DNA of 64,000 nucleotides from contig QRFJ01002105.1 of assembly GCA_006176705.1 (NCBI GenBank), positions 175,597-239,596 of the forward strand. The letters run 5' to 3'. The notes below the pieces were generated by a model. The model searched no databases and was not told where the DNA came from. It saw only the letters and a program-made list of their open reading frames with translations. Positions 1-14,200 of the stretch are shown here, piece after piece (position 1 is the stretch's first letter; each line of letters starts with the position of its first letter). The stretch comes from Cocos nucifera (Eukaryota > Streptophyta > Magnoliopsida > Arecales > Arecaceae). Both the position numbers and the translations under genes were made by a program.

Positions 1-1537
1 TTTCCAACGGAAATCTCTTGATAATGCTGATAACCAATTTCCCCTATTTTTCGTGTTTCGTCCTTGATTTTCCAGCACCATTTGCCGCCGCCAGTCACCA
101 AACACAAGTCGTGGTCGCCGCTGGGGTCTCCTCTGACCATAGGTGTTGCCGACTGGGATGAGGATCTCCTTTGTTTCGAGAACAAGGGGAAGAAGGATTT
201 TCCATGTTACATTAAGAAAAGAGGAAGAAGGAAGAAAAAGGAAAAAAAAAAAAAAAAGAAAAAAAAAATTCTTTCTTCTCTCCCTTCTCTCTCTTTCCTC
301 TCTAGTCTATTTTCTCTCCACCTCTCTCTATTTTATCTCTATTTTCTCTCTACCAACTTTCTCCCTTTAGATTTGTCTCTCTTTACCATGCTTGTTGTTC
401 TCTCTATTTTCTTAGGATTGGTGAAACTTGAGGTCCATCTTTCATGATTGGTTTGATCTTATCCTAGAAACTTAATCCGAGAGGCACACCCAATTTTTGG
501 TTCGATTTTAAGTGGGATTTTGATTTGGGATTTTATTTTGATTTAGTTATGAATTAAAATTAATGCAAGAATATAATTTTATATAATAGGTTCTAAAGAA
601 TTCCCTCAAGGTTAATCGATCTGTTCATTCAGTATTCTGCGAAAGGTAAGTAATGAACCGTCTTCTCGAGATATTTCATAATTTATTTTGAAAGCAAATA
701 ATCAATCTCCGAAATTATGTATGATTTAAGAAACTGTATTTTAAACAGAAAGTGATTTTCAAGTTGAGATTTTAGAACATCATGGTTTATGGAATATGTA
801 TGGAATTATGATATATATTGTTATCTTGCAAAAGTGCTTTGATACAGGTTGGATTTGTGCTCTTAGCCTAACTATGTTCTAGACCCTAACGATAGGGATT
901 GTGCATTAGACTCTGGATCCTGCCAATGTGAATTATACATTGGATTCTGGACCCTAGCAATGGGGGTTATGCATTGGTATTTGTCTGAGCTCACTATTTC
1001 TATTCTAACCCTGCCACGGGGATAAGTATGGTCATAGTTAAGGCTGTTGAATTATACGTTATTTGATTCGAATCAGATTTATTTAAGTATGAAATATGTT
1101 CTTATGTATTCATGACATTGATTTCGAATATCATATCTTATAATAATATTTGAAAAGTCTAGTTCAGATATTCATTATTTACTGGGCTACCAAGCTCATC
1201 ACCACTCTTTTATTTTTCAGATTCAGATAATTGATTACATACGTGGGCATTATATTTTTGGGGAGAGAGTTTTAGAGGCGAGATTTGACACTATCAACTT
1301 CATTGAACTTAGACCCTTTTTTTTTTTGTAAAACTTATTTGGTGTAAGACATTTAAATTTGGATACCATTGGTCTGGTTAATAAATTTAAATTTTGATTT
1401 TTAGTGTTTTTAATTAATTCCACATTGTCGCATTAATATCTATTTGAAATGCCTTGCATGCTTGTGGGGAGAGTACTCTATAAGTATGCGGCACTATCGC
1501 AACTATTGGCTTGCGTTCTTGGGCCGGGGGCATGACA
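1..1537 (+). mobile_element. Ty3-gypsy-like LTR, 3' part, ending at TGACA
   Basis: This plus-oriented stretch ends GGGGGCATGACA, a typical 3' end of Del/Tekay-type LTRs. It has the internal layout of such LTRs: a long purine/pyrimidine tract at 210-360, a block with repeated CCCTAGCAATGG-like phrases (880-1020), and a TACTGGGCTACCAAGCTCA block near 1180. I cannot find the 5' end, which may lie left of the window. If it is the 3' LTR of a full element, that element's body is outside the window, in MON2 intron 13. Confidence 0.55.
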
Positions 1538-2209
1538 CTTTGACTCCATAATTCCATAAAATCCTCTTGTCATGAAGACAAAGTTGACAAAAAGAACAAT
1601 ACTTTGGTTGAACTATGAAAATTGTTCTCTAGATGTCCGAGTTGATTGTTTGGGCAATTTAGCATCAAATGTAAATCATGCTTCACTATTATTTCCATGT
1701 TTTCACACAATGGTGAGCAGTTTTACAACACTGTTGAATATTTATATCTAAGTTTTGTGAAGTTCTTAGTCTTGACTAGACATACAATGCAGATATGCAG
1801 CTCAGCAGGGCAAACACATGAAGGAACGGTCTCAATCAGTTCACCATCAGCTGATGAAAAGAATAAACTGATGAATAAAAGGATGGTTGGGTTGCTTGAA
1901 ATGGAAAGAGTCTACAGCAAGTAAGACTCTTAACCAGCTTTCTGAAGACAAACACTTATTTAGCCTAGAGCACAGGATAATGTGAGTTCAGAGCAAAATA
2001 TCCCAATCAATGCAAGTCACAAACTATAGAGCATACAAAAGAGTGAGGGGATCAGCACCAATGGTAGTTTAAATTTTATTCCAAGGCAACCAGTCTGGGT
2101 ATGCTAATTATTCCACAATAACTAACTATAAAGTGATGAAGAAATGCAATAAATGAGGACAGCAAATCACTGTGTAACAGCTGGAGAGAAAAGATAAATG
2201 AACCCATAC
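1538..2209. other. MON2 intron 13 (right part), no other gene seen
   Basis: Unique-looking AT-rich intron sequence between the LTR end and exon 13. A 92-codon open frame at 1646-1924 on the plus strand has no recognisable motif and lies antisense to the intron. Confidence 0.5.
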
Positions 2210-2282
2210 CAGCTGAATAGTCGAAACAACACGGGCAAGTGCTTTAACCATGTTCTCTACAACATTAGTATTCTTTGGATCC
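2210..2282 (-). CDS. MON2: MON2 exon 13 (last exon in the window)
   Basis: The 73-bp exon encodes DPKNTNVVENMVKALARVVS, completing the split codon from exon 12. Acceptor TGTAG, donor GTATGG. It ends in phase 0. The conserved plant MON2 continuation is not found between 1 and 2209, so exon 14 must lie left of the window. Confidence 0.91.
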
Positions 2283-5200
2283 CTACACAAAAAGGTAATA
2301 ATTGAGTAAAGAAACACCTAAAATACACACAAAGCCTCAAAAAAGACTAAGAAAACCATAGAATTAACCATGACATCTAATTCTGTTAAGTCATGCATGC
2401 ATACATAAAATATAAAGAAAAAACTTCTAAACACAATGCAATTATATCATGATCCTTGGCATTTTCAGGTACCAACAACTTTTTGATATTTTCATAAACA
2501 ATGACAACATGCTCCTTGGCATTTCATGAATAGTCTCTGCTGCTCTAGTCAGTCAGTCAACACGTGCCACATATTCCTAGGGTCACGCTGACAATACAGT
2601 GCTTCACCTCTGAACAAATTCTCATACTAAATAGTTATAATCTAAAGAGTTTAGCTTAGACAATTCCAAATGAATCCTTTTTCTAGTTTTTTGCTAATTG
2701 TACATGATGGCAACATGTTCTCTCTTTTTTTCCGCAAATCATGCATTATGTGAACCACCATTTTTTCAAAAGTATAACAATCTAGTTGGCCTGGCACAGC
2801 AGGTACAGAAAACTTTCATCTGAAACTGATCACTTAATCAAAACTAACAGGTTTCACACAAACTTTTGTGCTCTAGGCATAAGATAGTTTTTGGCTAGAA
2901 TTAACTTGAAAAACTATTCCTATTCATTTCAGGTTATTTCTTTATTTTCCTTTTTACTTGTTCATCTTATTCTTGAGGCTCTAAGGAACATTTTCACCAC
3001 ATTAACTCGAACTTTGTTAGTTTGAAGAGGAACTGAAAGTGTGTCAGTTTGGGCAGAAGGAACTTAAAAAGAAATGCAAGACTATAAGATATTTCATTAT
3101 ATTTATATTTGTGCCAACAAAAGTAGAAAAGAAGAAAATCCTGTACCATTACTTTTGCTCATTCAATATCAGAAAATAACCAAAATCCATATGGTTTTCC
3201 ATACTAGTTGGTACCGATGCATACTAACCAAACTGTACCATACATGTACCGAACTAGAACATGGAATAGGAAAGCATACTGAGTGTCAGTACACCAAACC
3301 GGCTCCCATACCAGATTTACCAACATGGTAACCAGATGGTAGTGATACAGGATCTGGTACCAAGATGGCCAACCTTGATCCATATACTAGGTTATATGTT
3401 TCTACAAAAAGTAAAAAAAACACCTTTTTAATTCAACGTGACCACATATAACAGGGACTACAATAAGGAGATATTTTAGTTTGTGTTGACGCAAGAAAAG
3501 GTGAGGGCCTAAGGTAACTTTAACGGAGGCTATGATAAACAAGGATCCACAAAGCTAATCCTAGATAGTTTGGCAGTTGGGTAGAGCAAGATGGTAATGT
3601 TTATGGTTATGGTTCACATATATTTTTAATATTTTTTTAAAAAAACTTTTTAAAATCTTCTTCATGTTATGTTAAGGTATAAAGCACTATATGATGGTAA
3701 TGCAAGCAAAGGTTTCAGGCTACTCCAAATTGATATGTAGCATATCTTCTTGGCTTTCTTTAATTTTTCGTTGTGTTAAAGTTCATTTTCTATTTCTATT
3801 TTTGGCAAAAAAATCAATAAATGGAAGCAAAGAATTCAGATAACTTAATTAAAGAACTCAAGACGGATGCCAAGAATAACCCATTAGGGCTAGATGTTGC
3901 ATAAGATAAGAAAAAACATGAGTGAAAAATGAGCTATTTTGGTCAGGTGGCGATTTATTTAATAACTATAGTAAAATAAACTACCAAATGATTTTAGAAG
4001 CGGTCCCCATTTACAAGATGACGATAAGATACACAATCACATCCACTATCATATAATTGGATATATGGGACTCATGATGAAGTCAAGTAAGAGGATGATG
4101 AAAGAAGAAAAATTACCAATGTTTCGGGATGTGGTTGCAATATGTAGGAAATTAATAGACCCAATAATGCATGGGTGCAAGACATGCTCTTAGATTGGTT
4201 CCTATGGAGATTGTATTTAACCACAAAAAAAAAAAAACCTAAATGAAGTTTAAAAATATATAAAACTAAAAAGAAAAGTTTCGGCAAACACTTTCCATCA
4301 GACAACATGATAACCTTATGTAAAACTGCAATATTCCCCTATAATTCAGACAACAGTGTAAATTATTTTTCAAAAAACACGTGCAATAATTCAAGTAACT
4401 TAATAAATCAAGTCACTCTATCAAATAATAAACAACCAATAGAAAGTGGGAAAATAAAAACAAAACAATTATCAGTGAAACTTGTAACCAAGTAACTGTT
4501 GTGGCACCAGCAATAATAACATGGGACTATAATTCACCCACTAGACACAGTAACTTCCTTAAACCACCCAAAAGATGGTCCAAACACAACCTACTAGCAT
4601 CCCTAGGCCTGGACAAGATACTTAAGAAATAATTTGTATGCTGGCATAAGCCATCTAAGTAGTTATGTCATAAGCAAAGTGGGTCATCATCTATGAAAAA
4701 ATGGTCTCTTAACAACCCAAGCAACTAGCTTTGATATAATGAAAATGACAATATAAAACAATATTAGGATTTATACTAGGAAGGTCATCAATGTAGGTTG
4801 TTTTCTTGCATAAACGACTAATAAAAATATTAGAAGGAATAGAAAAAGGAAATGAGCTATGTTGTCAATGGATGAAATGAGAATAAAGTTGCAAGCAAAT
4901 TTGAAATAAAAAGGAAAAGGAGAAGGGTTGAAATTCTGCAGACTAAATTCAAGCAAAATACAAGCTAGTGAAAAAGAAACAAATCAAGTCCCTAATCCAA
5001 ATTTGAACATGAGATATGCAATATATCATGTTCGTAATTATGGGTCAATTATCTAGAATTAGAGGTACGTCAATAGCCCCATGTCAGCAACTCATTCCAC
5101 ATTTAAGGAAATCCTAATATCAACTCACCCTGAGGTAATCGTTCTGAGTTTTGTCACAACCAATACATGCTTGGGCAAGTTAGCTAATTTGATCGGATCA

Positions 5201-8200
5201 ATACACAGCTTAGTGCAATTCAATTGGACCAGTTCATCCCAATGATGCAAGGCCAACATGTATTATGTAACAAGGCTACAAGCTCTTGTAGCCTGCAACC
5301 AATGAAAGAAAATGATTGCAGGGTTATATAATGTCATATTTAACATATGGATTTTGTGGATCAAGCAGAGAGAAGCTTCAAGAATCAACACCAAATCATA
5401 CCATACCATATCAGTTCCTTATCCCTTGCTGTATCGACCCTTATAGGCATGGGGGTATTGTTCCTTTCAGCAAACAACGAGTGGATACTAGGGGAATACC
5501 ATGTCATGTACTATACCCTTGCATGCACTGCATGGGAGCATAACACGAGACTCAAAACCTTGTATGTATAATCAATCCACCTTTTTTTTGAAAATTGAAG
5601 AACATTATAAGGTGGTAGTAAGGTGCCTAGCATTGTTTTTTTAATATGCTAGACAACAAAGAAGGCATAAGAATGAAAAGGTTGAGCATGATGGGGTAGA
5701 GTATCAACGAGGATCTTAGCAACATAGGAACAGATCAAGGGCTTAAAAGGAATACGTACGCACATATATATGTATGTATGTACTAAAGTACATATGTATG
5801 TATGTATGTATGTATGTATATAGGAATTGTGCTCATAAAGAATAAGGCTGTCAAAGAAGCGAGTTGTTCATGAGGAACTAATTTGTGGCTCGAAATTCAG
5901 CTAAAAATTCTCTTGCTGAAATGGTAAACAAGCTGAACATGAGCAAAGTTTTAGGCTTGAAATATAGATGTACAGAACAACCATGGGTCAGCTCACTCGT
6001 ATTGTGTTTGATGTAGCCTGAAAAATATACACAATATAAAATAAACACACATTTTTAAAAGTTTATAGAACAATAATGGTTACCAAATTACCATTTTATA
6101 TTATAATGTTTCTTATAATTTAAATCTGTTATAGTAAAAGTTTTAGCTTAGCCGTTTGACTTCTCATCTAACAATTGAGATGGCGATCTAGCAATTAAAT
6201 TGATGGGGGCAAAACTGGCCAGCTCTAATCATTATTTCCCATCTCTCGAGTTTTAACACTCAACCCCCTTACTAGAGATTATACCATACCTACCCTCTAT
6301 TCTTTCCTCCCATATAGTATAAGACAGCAACATATACTGAGTGTCGGTATGGTATGAGACTGCATACCAGATCAGCATCGGTACAGTATGCTTGATACAA
6401 TACCAAGTACCGACCAATACGACAAACCTTGATCGTGGTTATATCAACTGTTGGCGTTTATACCTAAAAGTTTTCAAGTGTAACATGACATTTAGTGAAG
6501 GTTTTATCCATTCTATAATGTTAGAAAGCAATTGGGAAAATATATTGTTTACTATATGCTACAGACACATCAATATAATGTAGAGGTGACCATATGTCTG
6601 ATTTTTTGGAGGTTCCAATGTCCAACTCTTCTTGACACAGTTGTCACTATGTAACGTTGAAGACCAGAGATCAATGCTTCTCATCTTCAACTACTGCACA
6701 TTCCAGAGAACAATCATGATAGTTGGGTCGTTAAGCATCCTCAGCCCCTTCGCCGCCACCTTGACCTCTAGCTTCCTGTTAAGCCCACAGCCCACACCAT
6801 TGTCAAAATCACCAGATTCTCAATGTTACTCCCCCCCATGCCCCCACCCTCCCACCCCCCCAACTCATAAAGAAAAGGAAGAGAGAAAAAAAGAAGATGT
6901 TGTAATCAACTGCAGACCCTCATTTAGCTGCTCTCTCACAATCCCTGCGACCAGCAAGCTCAATCAAAGGCAGCCTAAGTCAAGCTCAAACTAGTTCAAG
7001 TTTTGAAAAGCCAAGACAGAGTTCGACCCTAAAAGCTCATGTTGACCTAGACACCAGGTTGGGCATGATTAGCTGACTCCAACTCAATCGAGCTCAAGTT
7101 TTTTATAGCCCTAGTCATGGAGATTACCAACTTAAAAGGTAGTTGGCACATGCAACAAAGATTAAGGGCATTCTAGATAAGCTCTGGTACTGTGTGAAGT
7201 ATTGGGAAGAAGAATTGATAGGTCTAAAATGACATAAATGGAAATTCTGAGAAGAGATTGAGAAACATGTGCTACTTCTAATCATTATCCGGAAAAACAG
7301 GTGAGTCCTTAATGACAATTCCTTAGGAAAAGTACATACAAAATTTATATCTTAATATAGAGCAACTTATACACATCAGGCTTTGTCATCCAACACCATA
7401 GGTCACTTATTCAACACCAAGTGATCAATAAGCACTATATTGACCTTCACTTATTTAAGTCTATGTCCACTCAGAACATTCATATCTATATCATTCCCAG
7501 TTATAAAAACAAAACTATCAAAATCTATGTGAAACTAATTTTCCTCTATTTTCCTTGTCTGACTGCATTCTATGCGATGTATGTTCTGGCCTAAATATTT
7601 TTATTATTTTATGCATATATTAACAAAATTTTATTCCCATCATAAGTGACCTACTATCATCAACAGACAAGGATGTACAAAGTGCCAGGTAGTAGAACTT
7701 TCACTTGATTAGCATGTACATAATAAAATTCACTTGTCCTAACTACATTAAAAGCCACTTCCATTACATATACTAAATATAAATTTCATCTTCAGTACCC
7801 ACCAAACTACCCCTCTCAATGTTCAACAATGTCCTTTATTATTTTGAAAGAAGAAAGTATAGCTCCTGTATTCTATATTTCCATATATTGTCCAGGTAGA
7901 GATAAAACAAAATTATCAAAAAAACCAATAATTGGCATACCAAGATTAAAAAAAAGTTGATCCTTTAGAATCTCTTACTCCATTGCCTGAGTAGAGACTA
8001 AAAATTATTAAAAGATTTAATGATTGACATAGCTAGATCGAACAAGGTTTGATGCTTTAAAATCTTTTTTCTCCCATTACATGCTACCCAGACAAGATAT
8101 CTTGGGGCTCTTTTTGTCATGTCCCGAGGGACATGGCACGGTATGCCGGACACAACAGGATATAACATGAACACAATAATCCTCATCTATCCCAATTCTT

Positions 8201-11200
8201 TTCAATAATCCACATTTTGCCAAGTGATTAGATGAAAGTTTTGAGACTGTAAGCCAATATACCCATGTCCCTCTATCCCAATTTTTTTGAATTGCCATTC
8301 TGGATTCTTTGGGACACTTGACATCCATGTCATTATCCAAGTCACAGTGCCCACAAACCTTCACCATTCCTTTCATAAATATAGATAAGGACTATTTGCA
8401 TTTTATATGAAAGCTACTAGAACTTAATAAAGCACCTTCATTCCTGTAATTCTTACAAACAGTTACAGGAGCTCTATATTCATATATGTTCTCCATCCAC
8501 CCAACCACAAGGTTGTTGCGGCTGTCTAATGCCTGAGGCACTAGGCACTGAAAACACGAGCCTGATTGAAAGTAGACACCATTTTTTTAAAAAAAAGAAA
8601 AATAGAAAATAAATATAGTATATTCTAAAACTAAAAGTATTTATTATAATCTATTGTTCTAATGATCTAATCCAAAATTAAAAGTCTTTATTAGATTTTT
8701 TGTCTAAACACCACACCGAAACAAAAAAACTTTTCTGAGTTTTCTATTTTCTCCATTACTTATAGAGGGTAGTCTAATGTTCTATTCTAAAAATCTAAAA
8801 CAAAAAGTCTTCATCAGATTCTATGCCTAAGTTGTCATAATGATCATCTCCTCCATCATCAGATAGGTCGTTCTCTATGTTCTCCTCAATCTCTTTTTTT
8901 TAAACTAGAACTAATCTCTTCATGATTTAAGTCTGGTGGCTCTAAATGTGAAGTCGAAGCTGCTGCTGATTTTGATCTTGCTTGCAATTTGATATTTTTT
9001 CTTCCTTCTCCAATACCTGTTGCCCTAGCTACTGCACCCCATGTCAAGTCATCGTCATCACCAAACACTAAATCATCCTCAGCATCCGCATGCCCAACTT
9101 TCCAATCAACCAGACTTTCTAAACTAGTATTATACTTTAATGTCCTTTTTAAAACCTATTTGTCTCTTAATTTCTTTTAATAAATTACTTAAGAACCATT
9201 TCTTTTTGTTCTTTTAAAAGATTTATCTATTATCCCTAGCTGTAATTTCCAATTAAAGTAAATTGCAGCTATTAAATTGGAAGTTGAATAGCCAAGAGAC
9301 AAAACCAATTTTAATTGGGCGCCAAAGGCGCTCGCCTTGTGCCTCACTCCAGGCGAGCGCCTAGGTGGCAGAGGCGCTCGCCTGGCTGAAGGCGCCTTGC
9401 CTAGAGGAGGCTGAGGTGCTTTCAGCCAAGGGCGCCTCACCTGAGCGCCTAGGCACACCTAGGCGAGTGCCTTAATAACACTACCCAACCATTAGGGTTG
9501 GCCAAACCAGGCAGTTCAAGCCATACTTAACTAAATTGGCCAGGAACCAGGATACTTCGGCCTTCAAAACACCTTGAGGCCCACCCCCACCCCCGCGTGG
9601 CTTAGTTCTCTCCTTCCACCATGAGCCAAAGCTTTGAAACCCCGCCATGCCATCAGTGGAGGCTCCATTGGTACCTAACACCAATACCATCACCATCAAC
9701 TAATGCTGACACCAACACCAATGCCCTCAATCAACAACAACACCAATGCCCACACCCTGTATGCCTTTCCATCTCTCTCTCCCTCTCTCTCCTTTGCCTT
9801 CTCTCCCCTCGGTTATCCTCCTTCTAGGATTAGGGTTAGAGTTTTCTCCCTCACCCCCCCCCCCCCTCCTCTCACCCCGATCCTTCATCTCCAATACACC
9901 TTGACTCTACATGGTACGTATTGGTACCGTACCGAATTGATAGCCGATTGGTATAGGCACCAGTACCGGTCAAGCTAACCCTGCATCAAGCCATCCCACC
10001 CCCAATCTCCTCCTCATGCCTTTGCTTTTCTAAACCTTGTCAAAGCTCTTTCATGTGTGCTAAGTAACATATACAAAAGGTGAATATGCAATATGATCTC
10101 CCCATTGACGGAACTACTCAAACATCATTTTTCTGCATTAATTATGTCATTGAAACCTTGTCAACAAATTTCCCTTGATTCAGTTGCTTCTTTCCAAGCT
10201 CTTCATAAGCTGCTAAGCTTGAATATCAGGCCAAGCATGCAGCTAGTTTTCAACATTGCTTTGCATCAACATGTGCTGATTCACAAAATAGAGGATGCAT
10301 CAGGCATGTTCTCGTCATGATTTCAAAAATGTATAAAAGCAGCTGCCATGTTTCGCATGCATGTCTGATGTGACAATAGTAAAATTTAAACTTTAGAAGA
10401 AAAAAGACTAATTAAAATTACGCATGTAAGTAAAGTAATATCCAAGGTTTTTAGAACCGATATCAGGACCCATACCAATTCCTGACCGATTCAGTATGGT
10501 ACTAGTACCATACCGAACCAACACTTGATACACAATTGCATGCCAATTCCGTACCAACATACATTTTTTTTCATTTTTTTTAGTTTCTTTTCAGTCCAAT
10601 CAATTATTTTTTTATTTTTGAATGATTTTAGATCCAAATTAATGTTTATTTATGTTATACAATGTTTCAAGCACTCCAAAATAAAATAAAAGAAATCTAA
10701 AATAAAGCATTAAATGCATTAAAAGTATAAAGTACAACGTACTAACCTCAAGATATACTGACCTAGTTTTTCGTTTTGTGTCGATGACGCTCGTAGATAT
10801 CTAGATCGTTTACACAATCAGGAGGAACATCAACCCATCCCTCTAACCAAGCAGCATTTTAATCCTGAATGCTCATTCGATAAGACATCCGTTCTGGATT
10901 GTAGGACATGTTAGATATCTCGCTCAAGCTCTGGCTCTGAGAGGTATCCTCAGATTGATGGTATGACTATGGAGAAGCCCATCCAAATATACAGGTAGCA
11001 AAATCCAGTCCGTAAGATAATTCGGACTGTATAGGATAGTAGCCGCTGGAAGACGATACCTCAGACACACCATACCCATACCCATATAGATTATAAGCTG
11101 CCTGCGAGTAATAGGATCCATAATGCGAGGATGAACCTGATACATTCATGGATCATACTCTATGTGCGAGGTCATCTGCAACTGCATCATATGCTGAATG

Positions 11201-14200
11201 ACCTCTAGGAACCTGTCGCCTATATGAAATCGTATCCTCGCAGGCTCTATCAACTCGTGCACCATGGTCCCTATCCTATGTGGCATGCATATACTGAAAC
11301 TCACCAATGAATCGAAGACCATCCTGTGGCTGCATCTCAAGAACAGTGGTCTCTTATCCTTCACTCCCTCCCTCGCCACCAAATCCATGACCGTCAGAAT
11401 TGTCATCACTCTCCCTGGTCTCTGAATCTGAGTTGACTCCTCCACTCTCTTTATTGGGGCTATAACTATCTTTCCTTTTCCTTTGCATTTTCGCTGAGCA
11501 GTTGCCTAGTCTCCCCTCATACCCCTCTACAACCGACTTTGCTATGCTTGAGAGGATGAATGTCTTCTTTCTGATTGAGATGATCGACCTCATCTAAACA
11601 TTTCTTGCTCAAATCTCTGAGAGGATGTCTCTAACATGGAATCACCAGATGAATTACTCTTTAGTGGCCCCTCAGGCTGTGCCTGATCAGCTGGAACCTT
11701 ATGTGGAATATATCTATCTACCCATTACCCTAGATCCACCCTAACCTCACTAGCTATCAAACTGGTTGGTCCTTGAGGGGATCTCGATGCATCAAGCTCC
11801 GACTCCTACTGCTGGCCTACAAGCCATCTGATCATCGAATCCTCATCATCAAGAGCATAATCATATCGTCAGATCCGTGTCTTCAACTATACTTCCTCCT
11901 GGATGCATTTTAGCCTCAAATTAGAGTCAATGAACAAATACAAAATCGTTGAGATACCTCTGTGTCAGACGGTTTCTCTACTTGCTATGGATAAGATAAA
12001 AAGTTGACCAATTGCGCTCACAGCCACTAGAGGAAACCATCTAGGAGAGGATGCAGATAGCCACATCTTTCAAATTATTTGCAAACTGCCCAAAACAAGT
12101 CCACCATTCCTCTATAAAAATATTAAGCAAAATTATGTATCAGATTGCATGAAAATAGTAGGCATGTAATATCAACAAAGTATTGTCATTGTTGATATCT
12201 AATTTATTTGTATTCATCCTTTTTTTGCTTACGACGGCCGATGAGTCCAAAGCTGTCCGTCCCCTCCCTAAATTATTTCGTCTGTGAAAAATATATTTGT
12301 TAACAATATGGTACTGATTAAAGACCACGTTCAGTTAAATGCTCACACCTCAATTAACCTAACATACCTCTTGTAGACATATAGTTGCAATTTCTAAATC
12401 GAGCACTATCTTATATATCACATTACATAAAGCATTTAGAAGCTCGTTATCCATATCCATCCCAGCTATGGTGTACTAGAACCTCGAATTCAGGTAGTAA
12501 GCTACAGATAAATTCTAGAAATGATTAAGTATACTTATACAAGTATAGGAGCAAGAAAATTCTGAGAGGATTCTTGATTTCGTGCTTATATGCTAGATGC
12601 AAGTCCCTACCCATCTAATAGTCACATCATCGTTCGATGATACAAATGTATTCCTGGACATATTTCGGATCTATCTCACTGATTTGTTTCTTTGCTCTCT
12701 CCATCATATGATACAAAAAGCCCATCTGGGGGTATCTTTATATAACGGTCTAATAGCCTTCAGTATCTTATCAACTCATTACCAGAATGACTGACTCATC
12801 GCCAAGTTCTCCACATGACTTTCCTCAGTGTCGGCCCTTGCATATCTGCTTTCTTGCCACTCAGCACTGACAAACATCTAACGTAAAACTACTTTCTTGT
12901 CCAGAAGGCTATCAAATACTATATAATTTGTAGCAAACCGTGTGACATCCGATCTCAAGATCTCTCTCCTAGTGTATATCTACATCAGTGACAAGACACA
13001 TGTATGATTATAGATGAATCTAGTTATAGTTTAGACTGAATCCCCTACATGCTGCACCCTACGAAGCTTCCCAATATCCATCAACATGAGGTCGATGCAA
13101 TGTGCAATATACAGGGTTCAGTAAATATGCGGTCGTGGCCCCATCAGCAACTCCCTGACACTCTTATATTGCGGCCCATTATCTATGATCTGCACAATAT
13201 TCTACTTTTCTACCGCATCAATCACCTCCATTAGTCCAAGGATGTACATGGCGTCATGCATCATATCTAAAGCATCAATTGACTTGTAAAAAAATATTTT
13301 TTCATCAAAATATGTCAAGTGATGCTCTGTCTGGTAGGATCGGTCTAACCATCACACATCACTGTCAGTCCATATGTGGACCATTTATTCTTATAAGAAA
13401 AAATTCATCTCTACTGATCTTCCTTGTTCTCGTCAAGAAGTTCATCGTAGATGTCCCTAAATCATAAAGGATCTATATTCGAACCGGCAGTCAATATAGA
13501 TGAAATGGCACAGCAATAGTATGTGTTGCCTACTACATTCGCTGGAATATGGCTGAAGTGAAACCATGATCCAATAGCTCGCCACATCCTTCTTATCCTT
13601 CTTCAGCATACTATCAAGTCATAGATGATGGCTCCTGCTAGAATCTCTCTAGATGACATTTTTCTACTGCCAAAAGTATCCAGCATAGATGAAATACTAT
13701 ACCTGCCTCTACTGATGGTCTCCCTGACTAAGGTCCTTCTGAATTTGGACTCTCTCCAGCGGTCGTAAAGCCAAATCCCGATTCATAATATGACGGTCCA
13801 AATCATCCTCTATACTTAGCCATCTCCTCCAATTGGTATTGATCATGCAAATTTGCTTGAATGACAGCCTCAATCTGTGCATCCTCGTCATTTGAAATGG
13901 AGTCCTCCTCTAACTGTCTAAAGTGATAGAAAGGTGGCTCTGCAGCTTGGCTCCACCTCCACCCTCTTCCGTTTTGCCCTCTCCTTCGCTACTTTAAAAT
14001 CAGTGAAGTACTTCTTCATCGGCTATCGAACCTCTTATGGGCATTTCTAACACATGGCTAATCGGGTAACCACAAGTTAAGTACTACTTCAATGTGGTCA
14101 TCCCTCCTCCCTTGAACTCTATATTGCACTATTTACATCTCCTGTATTGCCGCGTCGAGAGCATCTCGCCATAGTCCAAACCAATATCACACTCTAGGTC

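Larger units (their letters stand above)
2283..8500. other. MON2 intron 12, left part
   Basis: AT-rich intron DNA with no supported gene. It contains the MITE at 3193-3377, a TATG/ATGT microsatellite (5761-5821), the half-copy of the same MITE family (6300-6431), and a pyrimidine/C-rich stretch with CCCCCC runs near 6830-6860. At 8117-8135 a short inverted repeat (CATGTCCC, GA, GGGACATG) sits in a CCCGxGGGACATGGC-type repeat fragment. Confidence 0.6.

Noticed and set aside
64..447. Open frame with a lysine-rich centre
   Set aside because: It crosses a poly-purine/poly-pyrimidine tract in an LTR-like region; low complexity, no motif.
1646..1924. 92-codon plus-strand open frame in MON2 intron 13
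   Set aside because: No recognisable motif, and antisense to the intron. The expected next MON2 exon would be on the minus strand and is not present here.
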